Assembly (NCBI RefSeq): GCF_900109295.1
Contig: NZ_FOIZ01000002.1
Span: 992,001-1,056,000, forward strand
Direction of reading: 5' to 3'
DNA length: 64,000 nucleotides
Source: Cognatiyoonia koreensis
Lineage (GTDB): Bacteria; Pseudomonadota; Alphaproteobacteria; Rhodobacterales; Rhodobacteraceae
Shown here: positions 55,325 through 64,000 of the stretch, piece by piece
Layout of the letters: each line of letters starts with the position of its first letter
Numbering within the stretch: position 1 is the stretch's first letter
Position numbers and translations under genes: made by a program
The notes under the pieces: model-generated
Told to the model about the DNA's origin: nothing
The model's input: only the letters and a program-made list of their open reading frames with translations
Databases searched by the model: none

Positions 55325-55401
55325 ACCTCACATATGACCGCGCAAGCGGGATTGTCCATGCGCTGCCGCGTCGCTACCAAGGACAAAACGTGGAGACGAG
55401 C

Positions 55402-56730
55402 ATGGACGCATGGCGCTGGAAGACCGCAACAGAACTGGGTGCCGGGATTGCGGAGGGGTCGATTGACCCGATCGATCTGACGGAAACCTTCCTGTCAGCG
55501 ATTGATGCCCATCCCATGCGTGACCGAATTTATGCCCGCGTCACACATGAGCGCGCGCGCGCCGAAGCGAAAGCCGCCAGAATCCGCATGAAAGAAGGAC
55601 GGCGGCAAAGCCCGCTCGACGGGGTGCCGATTTCCTGGAAAGACCTGTTTGATACGCGGGGCATCGGGACCGAGGCGGGTACAAAGCTGATGGAGGGCCG
55701 CATCCCCGACACCGATGCGGTCGTGCTGCAACGCGCCACTGCGGCTGGCCTTGTCTGCCTTGGCAAAACGCACATGTCCGAGATTGCGTTTTCAGGGCTG
55801 GGACTGAACCCGATCATGGGCACGCCACCTTGCATCAATGACGATCAGGCGGTGCCTGGTGGGTCTTCGTCAGGGGCTGCCGCCTCTGTGGCGTTCGGTT
55901 TGGCGGCGGCGGCCATCGGGTCGGATACTGGCGGGTCCGTGCGTATTCCGTCGGCCTGGAACGATCTGACGGGCCTCAAGCCGACGCATGGCCGGTTGCC
56001 GCTGGATGGTGTCGTGCCGCTGTGTTTGACCTTTGACACCGTCGGCCCACTTTGCCGGTCGATTGCCGATTGCAACGTCTTGCTGGGACTCCTTGACGTC
56101 AGTACCCCTGCTGATCTGCGCGGCGTGTCGCTCGAAGGGGTTGATCTGGCCATTCTGGACAGCGTTGCCATGGACGACCTGCGCCCCGAACCGAAGGCCG
56201 GTTTTGAAGCTGCGGTCGCCCGGCTTGAAGCCGCCGGTGCCCGCGTGTTCAGAATTGTCGTCGCGGATCTGGTGGAGGCCTTCAACATCGCGGGCGATCT
56301 TTATGCCGCGGACAGCTATGGTTGGTGGCGCGATTTGGTCGAGGCGAACCCGCAAAAGATGTTCCCGCAAATTCTGGAGCGTGTCCGCGGCGGGGCCACC
56401 GTGTCTGGAGCGGATTACGTGAGCAAGTGGAACCGGTTGCGCGAGATCCGCAAGACCTATGCAAAAGTGACCGAAACCTATGACGCCGTCATCATGCCAA
56501 CCGCACCGATCCTGCCGCCGAACGCAGAGCGGTTGCTGACAGATGACGCCTATTACAAGGCCGAAAACCTGCTAGCCCTGCGAAACACGCGGATTGCCAA
56601 CCTGATGAACCTGCCCGCGATCACGCTTCCCACGGGCACGCCGTCCTGCGGGATTATGTTCAACGGGCAAACCGGGCAGGAGGCCCGCTTGCTGCGCATC
56701 GGTGCCGCCGCCCAAGCCGCACTGGCCTAA
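55402..56730 (+). CDS. Amidase signature family enzyme
   Basis: This 442-residue amidase has the Ser-cisSer-Lys triad region: ISWKDLFDTRGIGTEAGTK (lysine), PGGSSSGAAASVAFGLAAAAIGSDTGGSVRIPSAWN (both serines). It might be aryl-acyl-amidase, allophanate-hydrolase-like or another member; GatA is unlikely as gatB and gatC are absent. I chose the ATG at 55402 with GGAG six bases upstream; a GTG four codons earlier is in frame. Confidence 0.9.
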   Translation: MDAWRWKTATELGAGIAEGSIDPIDLTETFLSAIDAHPMRDRIYARVTHERARAEAKAARIRMKEGRRQSPLDGVPISWKDLFDTRGIGTEAGTKLMEGRIPDTDAVVLQRATAAGLVCLGKTHMSEIAFSGLGLNPIMGTPPCINDDQAVPGGSSSGAAASVAFGLAAAAIGSDTGGSVRIPSAWNDLTGLKPTHGRLPLDGVVPLCLTFDTVGPLCRSIADCNVLLGLLDVSTPADLRGVSLEGVDLAILDSVAMDDLRPEPKAGFEAAVARLEAAGARVFRIVVADLVEAFNIAGDLYAADSYGWWRDLVEANPQKMFPQILERVRGGATVSGADYVSKWNRLREIRKTYAKVTETYDAVIMPTAPILPPNAERLLTDDAYYKAENLLALRNTRIANLMNLPAITLPTGTPSCGIMFNGQTGQEARLLRIGAAAQAALA

Positions 56731-56848
56731 ATGCCACATATCGCGGCAAGGCCCTGAAAAACCACCAGCCTTATTCTGGACAGAACGGTCCTGCGCGGGC
56801 TAACTTAGCCCAAAGCGTGGCGCAAATGATCACGCACCTGAGGCAGTT

Positions 56849-58036
56849 ATGGAATTACCGACGCGGTTTTCGGCATTACCCGAGGCGACCTGGCCCCGAT
56901 TGCGTGGCCTGCTGGATGCTGTCCAGCCGGGTGGTGATCCGATCAACATGACCATCGGTGAACCCCAGCACGATATTCCTGATTTTGTTGGCCCTTTGAT
57001 GGCGCAACAGGTCGCAAACTGGCGCGTCTATCCCGACAATAACGGGACGCCCGAGCTGCTGGATGCGATTAGGAGCTGGCTGAAGATGCGCTATGGCGTC
57101 GATGTCGCGCGCGATAACCTGATGGCGCTGAACGGCACCCGCGAAGGGCTTTACAACGCCGCTATGGCGCTTTGCCCTGCGACGAAAAACGGGCAGAAAC
57201 CCGCGATCTTGTCGCCGAACCCGTTCTATCCGGTCTATGGCATGGCGACCCTGTCGGTGAATGCCGACCCGATTTACATGCCGGCGGACCAGTCGACGGG
57301 ACATTTGCCCGATTTCAACGCACTGGACAGCGAAACGCTGGATCGCACAGCCATTGCCTACATGTGCAGCCCCGCGAACCCGCAGGGCACCGTGGCGGAT
57401 CAGGGCTATTGGGAGAACCTGGTCGGTCTGGCGGAAAAGCATGACTTCATGATCTTCTCGGATGAATGTTATTCCGAGATCTACCGCGATGCGCCGCCAC
57501 CGGGTGCTATGCAGGTTGCCAGATCAATGGGGGCGGACCCTGAACGGGTCGTCATTTTCCATTCGCTATCCAAACGATCCAACCTTGCAGGGCTACGGTC
57601 CGGGTTTTGCGCAGGCGGCCCCAAGTCGATTGCCCGCATTCGCCAGCTGCGTGCAGGTGCCGGTGCGCCATTGCCCGGACCCGTGCAGAGCGTATCCGCC
57701 AAGGTCTGGGCCGACGAGGCCCATGTCGTTGAAAACCGCCGCCTTTACGCGGAAAAATTCGCGATTGCAGACCGTATTCTGGGCAATGTGCCGGGCTATG
57801 AAAGCCCCGAAGCCGGATTTTTCCTTTGGCTTCCGGTCGACGATGGCGAACAAGCCGCGCTGAAGCTGTGGCAGGAAACAGGCGTGCGGGTGCTGCCCGG
57901 CGCATACATCAGCCGCGACATGGGGCAGGGCAACCCCGGCGCGGGATATATCCGGGTGGCACTTGTCGCCCCAAAACAAGATGTGCAGCGGGGTCTGGAA
58001 CTGATCCGTGACTGCATCTACGACCGAGGGGAATAG
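56849..58036 (+). CDS. Class I/II aminotransferase, probably N-succinyldiaminopimelate aminotransferase (DapC-like)
   Basis: This 395-residue fold-type I PLP enzyme has the PLP lysine in [16 protein letters not shown], the aspartate in [12 protein letters not shown], and [16 protein letters not shown] near the start. The pattern fits DapC of the succinylase pathway. With dapD and dapE in this window it would complete the route to diaminopimelate, although it is unlinked to them by 20 kb. Other transaminase roles are possible. It lies just before ftsK. Confidence 0.85.
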   Translation: MELPTRFSALPEATWPRLRGLLDAVQPGGDPINMTIGEPQHDIPDFVGPLMAQQVANWRVYPDNNGTPELLDAIRSWLKMRYGVDVARDNLMALNGTREGLYNAAMALCPATKNGQKPAILSPNPFYPVYGMATLSVNADPIYMPADQSTGHLPDFNALDSETLDRTAIAYMCSPANPQGTVADQGYWENLVGLAEKHDFMIFSDECYSEIYRDAPPPGAMQVARSMGADPERVVIFHSLSKRSNLAGLRSGFCAGGPKSIARIRQLRAGAGAPLPGPVQSVSAKVWADEAHVVENRRLYAEKFAIADRILGNVPGYESPEAGFFLWLPVDDGEQAALKLWQETGVRVLPGAYISRDMGQGNPGAGYIRVALVAPKQDVQRGLELIRDCIYDRGE

Positions 58037-58041
58037 CAGTT

Positions 58042-61008
58042 ATGGCGATCTATCAGTCTCGTGGGCGCGACCCGCTTCTTGACAGCGAAACACAGGCAGC
58101 GCTTGAAAAACGCAGCAAGGAACTGCTGGGTTTTGCGCTTGGCGTTGTGGGCGTGCTGGTTGCGATGATGGTCTATAGCTATTCTGCAAACGATCCGTCG
58201 TGGATTTCTGCTACGGATGCTCCTGTGCAGAACTGGCTTGGCCGTTTCGGTGCCTCGACCGCCGCCCCGATCATGATGATCGTTGGCAAAGGAATCTGGG
58301 TGCTGCCCGTCGTACTGATCGCCTGGGGCGTGCGTTTCGTTGGCCATATGGGTGAAGAGCGCGCCATCGGTCGGATCATCTATACCCCCATCGCGCTTGC
58401 CCTTGCGTCCCTTTATGCTGCAACGCTGACCCCCGGCGTTGCGTGGCTGCCCAATTTTGGGCTTGGCGGGATGTTGGGTGATACCGTGCTTGGCGTGGTA
58501 TTGAACCTTTTGGCACCTGTGATCGGGTCGACTTTTGCGATCAAGGCGCTGTCGCTTGTTCTGGGTGCATTCACCCTGTTTTTGCTGGCCTTCGCTGTTG
58601 GTTTTACAAAACCCGAACTGAAGACCGGTCTGCGATTTGTGCTTCTTGGCACCGTGATGCTTTATTCGCTGCTGCTTGGTATGATTGGCCGCGGTGCTGC
58701 TGTGTCTGCGCGTGCCGCGAGCGGTGCGACCCAAACCATTGCCGCGCGGCGGGAAGAACGACAGGCTCGCAAGGCGGCCATCGCAAACGAATGGGCTGAA
58801 CATCAGGCCGCTGAACGTGCCATCCCGCAACCAGATATGAAAGCGCGCGCGGCGCAGGTTGTCCGCTCGAACCCGGTGATGCCGACGTCAGAGCAGCTTG
58901 CCGGGCGCAAGATGCCACCTTTGACACATGCCTCGCAACCTGAACCGGAACTGGTGGCACCTGCCCGTCAGGCCGAACCACAGCAAAAAGGCCTGCTGGC
59001 CGGCCTGTTGAAACGTCACGAGCCGCAGCCCGAACTGGTGCCCGAAACGGCCATGCCTGACATTGATGCGCCTGATGAAAACCGCATCAGCGCGCGTATC
59101 ACGGACGCCATCCGGAACCGTGCAGGCGGGAAATCGGCCCCGAACCTTAGCACGCCCCGTGTAGAGCCACGTTTGACAGCCGGTCGCGGCCCGACGCCAC
59201 TTGTGCTTGATGTGCGCAACGCCGATGCCGAAGCACCCATGCAGGAAATGGTCGCTGCCGAGGACGAGGCTGAGATCCTTGATGACACTACGCCTGATAC
59301 GCCCGCCGCAGCACCGGTCTACATGCGTTCGACCCTGCCGCCCGTACCAGAAAAGCCGCTGGTTGCAGAACCGCTATTTGACACCAGCGAAAAGGCAACC
59401 GCCAAGGTCGTTCATCCCACGCCAAAAGCCGCACCAAGCAAACAGGCAAAGGCCGAAGCACAACCCGCGTTGCAATTCGAAGACAAATACCCCGGTTACG
59501 AAAACCCGCCGCTGAACCTTTTGACCAACCCGGTCGAGGTGCAGCGCCATCATCTGTCCGACGAGGCGCTGGAAGAAAACGCGCGGATGCTGGAAAGCGT
59601 TCTGGACGACTATGGTGTCAAAGGCGAAATCGTCTCTGTGCGCCCTGGTCCGGTCGTCACAATGTACGAACTGGAACCTGCACCCGGGTTGAAAGCATCA
59701 CGCGTGATTGGTCTGGCCGATGACATTGCAAGGTCGATGTCGGCCCTGTCCGCACGCGTGTCTACCGTGCCCGGACGGTCGGTCATCGGGATCGAACTGC
59801 CCAACGAAAACCGCGAAAAAGTGGTTTTGCGCGAAATCCTGTCCCACCGCGATTATGGTGACGGCAACCAGAAACTGCCCCTCGCACTGGGCAAGGACAT
59901 TGGTGGCGAGCCGATCATCGCAAACCTTGCAAAGATGCCCCACCTCTTGATCGCAGGGACCACTGGTTCGGGTAAGTCTGTCGCGATCAACACCATGATC
60001 CTGTCACTGCTTTACAAGCTGTCTCCCGAAGAATGCAGGATGATCATGATCGACCCCAAGATGCTGGAACTGTCCGTCTACGACGGCATTCCGCACCTGC
60101 TGTCCCCCGTTGTTACAGACCCAAAGAAGGCGGTTGTCGCCCTGAAATGGGTCGTGGGCGAGATGGAGGAACGTTATCGCAAGATGTCCAAAATGGGCGT
60201 GCGCAATATCGACGGCTATAACGGGCGCGTCAAAGAGGCGCTGGCCAAGGACGAGATGTTCAGCCGTACCGTGCAGACCGGCTTTGACGATGAAACCGGT
60301 GATCCGATCTTTGAGACGGATGAATTCACGCCGGAAGTCCTGCCTTATATCGTCGTCGTTGTGGATGAGATGGCCGACCTGATGATGGTTGCTGGCAAAG
60401 AGATCGAAGCCTGTATCCAGCGCCTTGCCCAAATGGCCCGTGCGTCGGGCATTCACCTGATTATGGCCACGCAGCGCCCCTCTGTCGACGTCATTACCGG
60501 CACGATCAAAGCGAACTTCCCGACCCGGATTTCGTTTCAGGTGACTTCTAAGATCGACAGCCGCACGATCCTTGGCGAGATGGGGGCCGAACAGCTGCTG
60601 GGCATGGGTGACATGCTTTATATGGCTGGTGGGTCAAAGATCACCCGCGTCCACGGGCCGTTCTGTTCTGATGAAGAAGTCGAGGAAATCGTGAATTACC
60701 TCAAGTCCTTTGGTCCGCCTGAATACATGTCCGGTGTGGTTGAAGGCCCGCCAGACGATCAGGAATCCAGCATTGATCTGGTGCTTGGCCTTGGGGACGG
60801 GTCGGACAGCGAGAACGCGCTGTATGACACGGCCGTGGCCATTGTGATCAAGGATCGCAAATGCTCAACCAGCTATATCCAGCGCAAACTGGCCATCGGC
60901 TATAACAAGGCGGCCCGCCTGGTAGAGCAGATGGAAGACGAGGGCGTTGTGTCTTCTGCCAACCACGTCGGGAAGCGGGAAATTCTGGTGCCGGAACAGC
61001 ATCACTAG
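58042..61008 (+). CDS. ftsK: DNA translocase FtsK
   Basis: This 988-residue protein couples division to chromosome dimer resolution. Four or so membrane spans lie in residues 25-200, then a linker of moderate length rich in alanine, proline and glutamate (to about 480), then the motor: Walker A at 639-646 (GTTGSGKS), Walker [11 protein letters not shown], and the C-terminal winged-helix gamma domain ([28 protein letters not shown]) that binds KOPS sequences. It begins five bases after the aminotransferase gene; the ribosome-binding GAGGGG spans that stop. Confidence 0.97.
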   Translation: MAIYQSRGRDPLLDSETQAALEKRSKELLGFALGVVGVLVAMMVYSYSANDPSWISATDAPVQNWLGRFGASTAAPIMMIVGKGIWVLPVVLIAWGVRFVGHMGEERAIGRIIYTPIALALASLYAATLTPGVAWLPNFGLGGMLGDTVLGVVLNLLAPVIGSTFAIKALSLVLGAFTLFLLAFAVGFTKPELKTGLRFVLLGTVMLYSLLLGMIGRGAAVSARAASGATQTIAARREERQARKAAIANEWAEHQAAERAIPQPDMKARAAQVVRSNPVMPTSEQLAGRKMPPLTHASQPEPELVAPARQAEPQQKGLLAGLLKRHEPQPELVPETAMPDIDAPDENRISARITDAIRNRAGGKSAPNLSTPRVEPRLTAGRGPTPLVLDVRNADAEAPMQEMVAAEDEAEILDDTTPDTPAAAPVYMRSTLPPVPEKPLVAEPLFDTSEKATAKVVHPTPKAAPSKQAKAEAQPALQFEDKYPGYENPPLNLLTNPVEVQRHHLSDEALEENARMLESVLDDYGVKGEIVSVRPGPVVTMYELEPAPGLKASRVIGLADDIARSMSALSARVSTVPGRSVIGIELPNENREKVVLREILSHRDYGDGNQKLPLALGKDIGGEPIIANLAKMPHLLIAGTTGSGKSVAINTMILSLLYKLSPEECRMIMIDPKMLELSVYDGIPHLLSPVVTDPKKAVVALKWVVGEMEERYRKMSKMGVRNIDGYNGRVKEALAKDEMFSRTVQTGFDDETGDPIFETDEFTPEVLPYIVVVVDEMADLMMVAGKEIEACIQRLAQMARASGIHLIMATQRPSVDVITGTIKANFPTRISFQVTSKIDSRTILGEMGAEQLLGMGDMLYMAGGSKITRVHGPFCSDEEVEEIVNYLKSFGPPEYMSGVVEGPPDDQESSIDLVLGLGDGSDSENALYDTAVAIVIKDRKCSTSYIQRKLAIGYNKAARLVEQMEDEGVVSSANHVGKREILVPEQHH

Positions 61009-61052
61009 CCCAAGCGGGTTTGAAATACGCCAATCGGCCCTAGGTATGGGGC

Positions 61053-61631
61053 ATGATCAGGACTGAGAATTTCGCGCAAGTTGAAGTGACCAGCGGGGAT
61101 GCGTTGCACCGCTGGCTGCTTGATCATCACGCCCAGATGGAAAGCGTCTGGCTGGTGACCTTCAAAAAGTCTGAGCCGGACAAATACCTTGACCGTTTTG
61201 CGGTGTTGGATGAATTGCTGTGTTTCGGCTGGATTGACGGTATCCGGCGCAAGCTGGATGACGCCCGCACGATGCAGCTGATCAGTCCGCGTAAAGAGCA
61301 GACCTGGGCCCAGACCTACAAAGACAGGGTCGCACGGTTGAGGGCCGAAGGCCGGATGCATCCAGCCGGTGAAGCCGCAATTGCCCATTCCAAGGAATTG
61401 GGCAAATGGGATGAGATGGCTGATGTGGATGCGCTGATCGTGCCCGATGACCTTTTGGCTGCGTTGCAGGCGTACGCACCTGCCGATGTCCATTTTACGA
61501 ATTTCTCGCCCTCAAGCCGGCGCAACATGCTGCGGTGGTTGAAACAGGCGAAAACAGGGCCAACGCGCGTCAAACGGATCGCACAGATCGCGACGTTAGC
61601 GGCGCGAAATGAAAAAGTGCCCCAAATGTAA
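61053..61631 (+). CDS. YdeI/OmpD-associated family protein
   Basis: This 192-residue protein has the YdeI family features: HRWLLDHHAQMESVWLVTFKKSEPDKYLDRFAVLDELLCFGWIDG and a C-terminal SPSSRRNMLRWLKQAKTGPTRVKRIAQIATLAARNEK. The family is associated with antimicrobial peptide and bacteriocin tolerance in some enterics; its mechanism is not established. It follows ftsK by 44 bases. Confidence 0.85.
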   Translation: MIRTENFAQVEVTSGDALHRWLLDHHAQMESVWLVTFKKSEPDKYLDRFAVLDELLCFGWIDGIRRKLDDARTMQLISPRKEQTWAQTYKDRVARLRAEGRMHPAGEAAIAHSKELGKWDEMADVDALIVPDDLLAALQAYAPADVHFTNFSPSSRRNMLRWLKQAKTGPTRVKRIAQIATLAARNEKVPQM

Positions 61632-61684
61632 GACGCAACGATTGGTACAAGTTTGCCTTGCCATCCTAAGACGGCCGGCTCTAG

Positions 61685-62680
61685 ATGGGCGACATGACCA
61701 CACCAATTCGCATTGCAATCAACGGGTTCGGGCGTATCGGGCGCACGATATTGCGCCAGCTTCTGGTGGGCAATCAGCCTATTGAGATCGTCCTGATCAA
61801 CGATATCGCGCCGCTGGAAACCTGTGGCTACCTGTTTGCCTATGACAGCGTGTTTGGCGTCTATCCCGAAGAGGTCACGGAAACGGACGGTGGGTTGCGG
61901 ATCGGATCGCGGAAGGTTCGCTTTACCCATGTGGCGGATATTTCCACGCTCGATCTGTCCGGCATTGATGTCGTGCTGGAATGCACGGGCCGCGCCAAGA
62001 CCCGCGAAAGTGCCGAACGCGGGCTGAAAGCAGGTGCCCGCAATGTGCTGCTGTCGGGGCCTTCGACTATCGCCGATGCGACCGTCGTGATGGGTGCGAA
62101 TGACGATCAGATGCAGGATCATCATCTGATTTCAAACGCGTCCTGCACAACGAATGCCCTTGCGCCGATCGTGCGGTATCTGGATGCAAGTCTAGGGCTG
62201 ACAGCGGCGCATATGACGACAATCCATTGCTATACTTCGAGCCAACCGATGACTGACGCGCCACGCGAAAGCCTTGCACGCAGCCGTGCGGGAGCGTTGT
62301 CGATGGTGCCGACGACCACGAGCGCCACACATCTGGTCACCGAAGTCCTGCCGCATCTGAAGGACCACATCACCGGGGCTGCCGTCCGTGTCCCGACGGC
62401 CAGCGTGTCTTGCATCGATCTGACCTTTACCACACGCGATGCGACAGATCCGCAAACGCTGAATGCCCTGATCGGTGCCGCCGACAGGCACATCATTGGG
62501 ACCACGGATAAACCGCTTGTTTCCATGGACTTGCGCAAAAGGTCCGAGTCGTTGATCGTCGCGACACCCGAAACCATGTCGGCGTCGGATCACCAGCATC
62601 GCGTCTTTGGCTGGTATGACAACGAATGGGGCTTTTCCGCACGAATGATTGATATGACATTGCGGATGGCCGCCCGTTAG
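61685..62680 (+). CDS. Glyceraldehyde-3-phosphate dehydrogenase (NAD-type)
   Basis: This 331-residue enzyme has the GAPDH fold: AINGFGRIGRTILRQL, the NAD-selecting INDI, catalytic cysteine in SNASCTTNALAPIV (Cys154 from ATG 61685), and WYDNEWGFSARM at the end. It may be glycolytic Gap or the related erythrose-4-phosphate dehydrogenase, which supplies pyridoxal synthesis; gene order does not decide. An ATG at 61694 (MTTPIRIAINGFG) is an equally good start. Confidence 0.93.
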   Translation: MGDMTTPIRIAINGFGRIGRTILRQLLVGNQPIEIVLINDIAPLETCGYLFAYDSVFGVYPEEVTETDGGLRIGSRKVRFTHVADISTLDLSGIDVVLECTGRAKTRESAERGLKAGARNVLLSGPSTIADATVVMGANDDQMQDHHLISNASCTTNALAPIVRYLDASLGLTAAHMTTIHCYTSSQPMTDAPRESLARSRAGALSMVPTTTSATHLVTEVLPHLKDHITGAAVRVPTASVSCIDLTFTTRDATDPQTLNALIGAADRHIIGTTDKPLVSMDLRKRSESLIVATPETMSASDHQHRVFGWYDNEWGFSARMIDMTLRMAAR

Positions 62681-62781
62681 GGGCTGACATGCGCATGTTA
62701 TCGCTTAACGAACGACGCTGTGATGATGTTTTCACAGGCATGTAAGGTGCAATCTGTGATCAAAGGACTTAAATAACGGCC

Positions 62782-63393
62782 ATGAATACAAAACGTACAT
62801 TTCTGAAAGGTGCTGCCGCGTTGGCGTTTGCGACGATCGCAGCACCGGCTTCGGCGCAACAGCTGTCACTGTCACAGGTGTCCAACTATCTGAACCAGTT
62901 GCAGACGGCGCAAGGCGGCTTCACCCAGATCAACGGCGACGGGACACTGTCGACTGGCCAGATCTACATCAAGCGTCCTGGCCGCATCCGGTTTGAATAC
63001 AACCCACCTGAACAGTCGCTTGTCATGGCAGGCGGTGGTCAGGTTGCGATCTTTGATGCCCGCTCCAACACCGGACCGGACCGGTATCCGCTGAACCAGA
63101 CACCGCTCAAGATCATTCTAGAGCGTAACGTCGATCTGGGCCGCGCACGGATGGTCACCGGCCACACGTCCGACGGCACGACGACGACGATCACAGCGCA
63201 GGATCCCGACAACCCGCAGTACGGCAATATCCAGATGGTCTTTACGGCCAATCCGGTGGAGCTGCGTCAGTGGATCGTGACCGATGATGTCGGTAGCCAG
63301 ACAACCGTAATTCTGAACGACATGGTCGCAGGTGGCAGCATCGGCGACATCAAGTTCAACATCCAGCGCGAAATGCGCAACTGGAACAACTGA
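62782..63393 (+). CDS. lolA: Outer-membrane lipoprotein carrier LolA
   Basis: This periplasmic chaperone carries lipoproteins from LolCDE to the outer membrane. The 203-residue protein has a signal peptide with a twin-arginine-free start (MNTKRTFLKGAAALAFATIAAPASAQ in outline), then LSQVSNYLNQLQTAQGGFTQINGDG and the LolA core GQIYIKRPGRIRFEYNPPE. ATG 62782. It converges on the oxygenase gene with three bases between the stops. No lolB is near. Confidence 0.93.
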   Translation: MNTKRTFLKGAAALAFATIAAPASAQQLSLSQVSNYLNQLQTAQGGFTQINGDGTLSTGQIYIKRPGRIRFEYNPPEQSLVMAGGGQVAIFDARSNTGPDRYPLNQTPLKIILERNVDLGRARMVTGHTSDGTTTTITAQDPDNPQYGNIQMVFTANPVELRQWIVTDDVGSQTTVILNDMVAGGSIGDIKFNIQREMRNWNN

Positions 63394-63396
63394 TCC

Positions 63397-63993
63397 TTAG
63401 CCGTCCGGGTCTTCGAACGTGGCATTGAACGCGATCGAGACCCGTTCGGAATCGGCCTCGTTGGGAAAAACCCAGTGCACGAGAAAGGATGGAAACAGGA
63501 TCAGATCCCCCGGTTGCGGTCTGATCTTGAACTTTTGCTGGAAGGCGACTGATTTCAGCATTCGCCAGTTTGGCAGGTCAGAACGCGGGTCAAGAAATTC
63601 GATCATCCCTGACATGCCTTCTTCGACTTCTGGCTGGGCGACGTAGTAAACGCCCGACCAATGCGCACCGGGGTGGGTGTGCGGGGCGTTATAGCTGCCT
63701 TGCGGATTGATGTTCATCCAGCCCGACAGCTTCATGCGCAGCGTTTTTGTATCGACTTCATCGCTCATACGGGATGTGGCTGCATAGACGGCGTCGCGCA
63801 CGCTGGACAATAGTTGTTGAAAACATTCGGTGTCGCTTGCGAAAATGTTTCCTGACGAATGCCAGCCACCCTGGTTCGATTTCGTAACGCCCTCGGTCTG
63901 GCTACGCATCTTGTGGCCTTCTTTGAGCAGGGTGGGATTCAGGGTGGCAAAGTCAGGCACCTGCCATCGAATTAAGGGGGTCGAAAACAGCAT
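63397..63993 (-). CDS. 2OG-Fe(II) oxygenase family protein (TIGR02466-like)
   Basis: This 198-residue protein has the family layout: LFSTPLIRWQVPDF, WHSSGNIF, the cupin-like NAPHTHPGAHWSGVYYVAQPE with candidate iron ligands, and GDLILFPSFLVHWVFPN ending in RVSIAFNATF. Enzymes of this family are predicted iron- and 2-oxoglutarate-dependent, with substrate unknown. Only seven bases lie upstream in the window and the frame is open, so the true start may be outside it. Confidence 0.85.
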   Translation of the reverse strand: MLFSTPLIRWQVPDFATLNPTLLKEGHKMRSQTEGVTKSNQGGWHSSGNIFASDTECFQQLLSSVRDAVYAATSRMSDEVDTKTLRMKLSGWMNINPQGSYNAPHTHPGAHWSGVYYVAQPEVEEGMSGMIEFLDPRSDLPNWRMLKSVAFQQKFKIRPQPGDLILFPSFLVHWVFPNEADSERVSIAFNATFEDPDG

Positions 63994-64000
63994 CGCGACT

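Noticed and set aside
56797..56811. Palindrome GGGCTA-ACT-TAGCCC upstream of the aminotransferase
   Set aside because: Six pairs with a three-base loop, no T-run and no partner copy; not enough to call an operator or terminator.
62687..62698. 12-bp palindrome ACATGCGCATGT between GAPDH and lolA
   Set aside because: No loop, no second copy, and short enough to occur by chance.
1..64000. CRISPR array, tRNA or rRNA genes, insertion sequences
   Set aside because: No regularly spaced repeats, no cloverleaf-like or rRNA sequence, and no transposase frame were found on reading.

Overview
The window is a dense, high-GC chromosomal segment of a marine-type alphaproteobacterium, most likely in the Rhodobacterales (Roseobacter group). 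The evidence is protein-level: a SelD fused to an NADH-dehydrogenase-like flavoprotein, an IalB-family protein, a serC-serA operon of alphaproteobacterial layout, a CenR-like response regulator, and a CnoX-type thioredoxin / LON-domain / Trm112 operon. I see no rRNA, tRNA, CRISPR array, insertion sequence or prophage. Genus cannot be fixed from the sequence alone.

Layout. 1-10 kb: 3' part of recQ, yaaA, then a large alpha-2-macroglobulin gene coupled to pbpC. 10-16 kb: a thiolase, then an AttEFGH-like ABC ATPase / FtsX permease / AttH lipocalin operon ending in a flavin-binding oxidase-like gene. 16-19.5 kb: the selD fusion convergent with mnmH (selU), a complete route to 2-selenouridine in tRNA. 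19.5-24.5 kb: serine biosynthesis (serC-serA divergent from serB) with a cystathionine beta-lyase-like gene coupled to serB. 24.5-29.6 kb: a rhodanese, an orphan contractile-tail tube protein, a CenR-like response regulator, ribA, a YkuD-family protein, rppH and small genes. 29.6-36 kb: a minus-strand run holding rnr, dapE, four small genes (three with membrane segments) and dapD, preceded by a redoxin-like gene. 36-47.3 kb: a LOG-family gene, gntK and a LacI-controlled seven-gene sugar operon (CUT1 ABC importer, GH2 beta-mannosidase, xylose-isomerase-like enzyme, Gfo/Idh/MocA dehydrogenase). 47-64 kb: housekeeping (rlmN, ialB, a Rhizobium etli-type L-asparaginase, xthA, an SGNH hydrolase, cnoX-LON-trm112, ubiH-like, amidase, a DapC-like aminotransferase, ftsK, a YdeI-family gene, GAPDH, lolA, a 2OG-Fe(II) oxygenase).

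The genes are tightly packed. Many starts overlap the previous stop by 1-14 bases, and several convergent pairs share their stop codons in a four-base palindrome. The most striking non-coding signals are: a 35-bp element present twice exactly and once in diverged form, each time just after a stop codon and in the sense direction; two 14-bp LacI-type operator half-palindromes exactly 20 bp apart over the predicted promoter of the mannoside operon; and a leader upstream of serC with two mutually exclusive pairings. The best candidates for under-described biology are the mannoside operon with its dehydrogenase/isomerase pair, the orphan tail-tube gene, the 3'-end repeat, and the paired small membrane proteins coupled to dapD.
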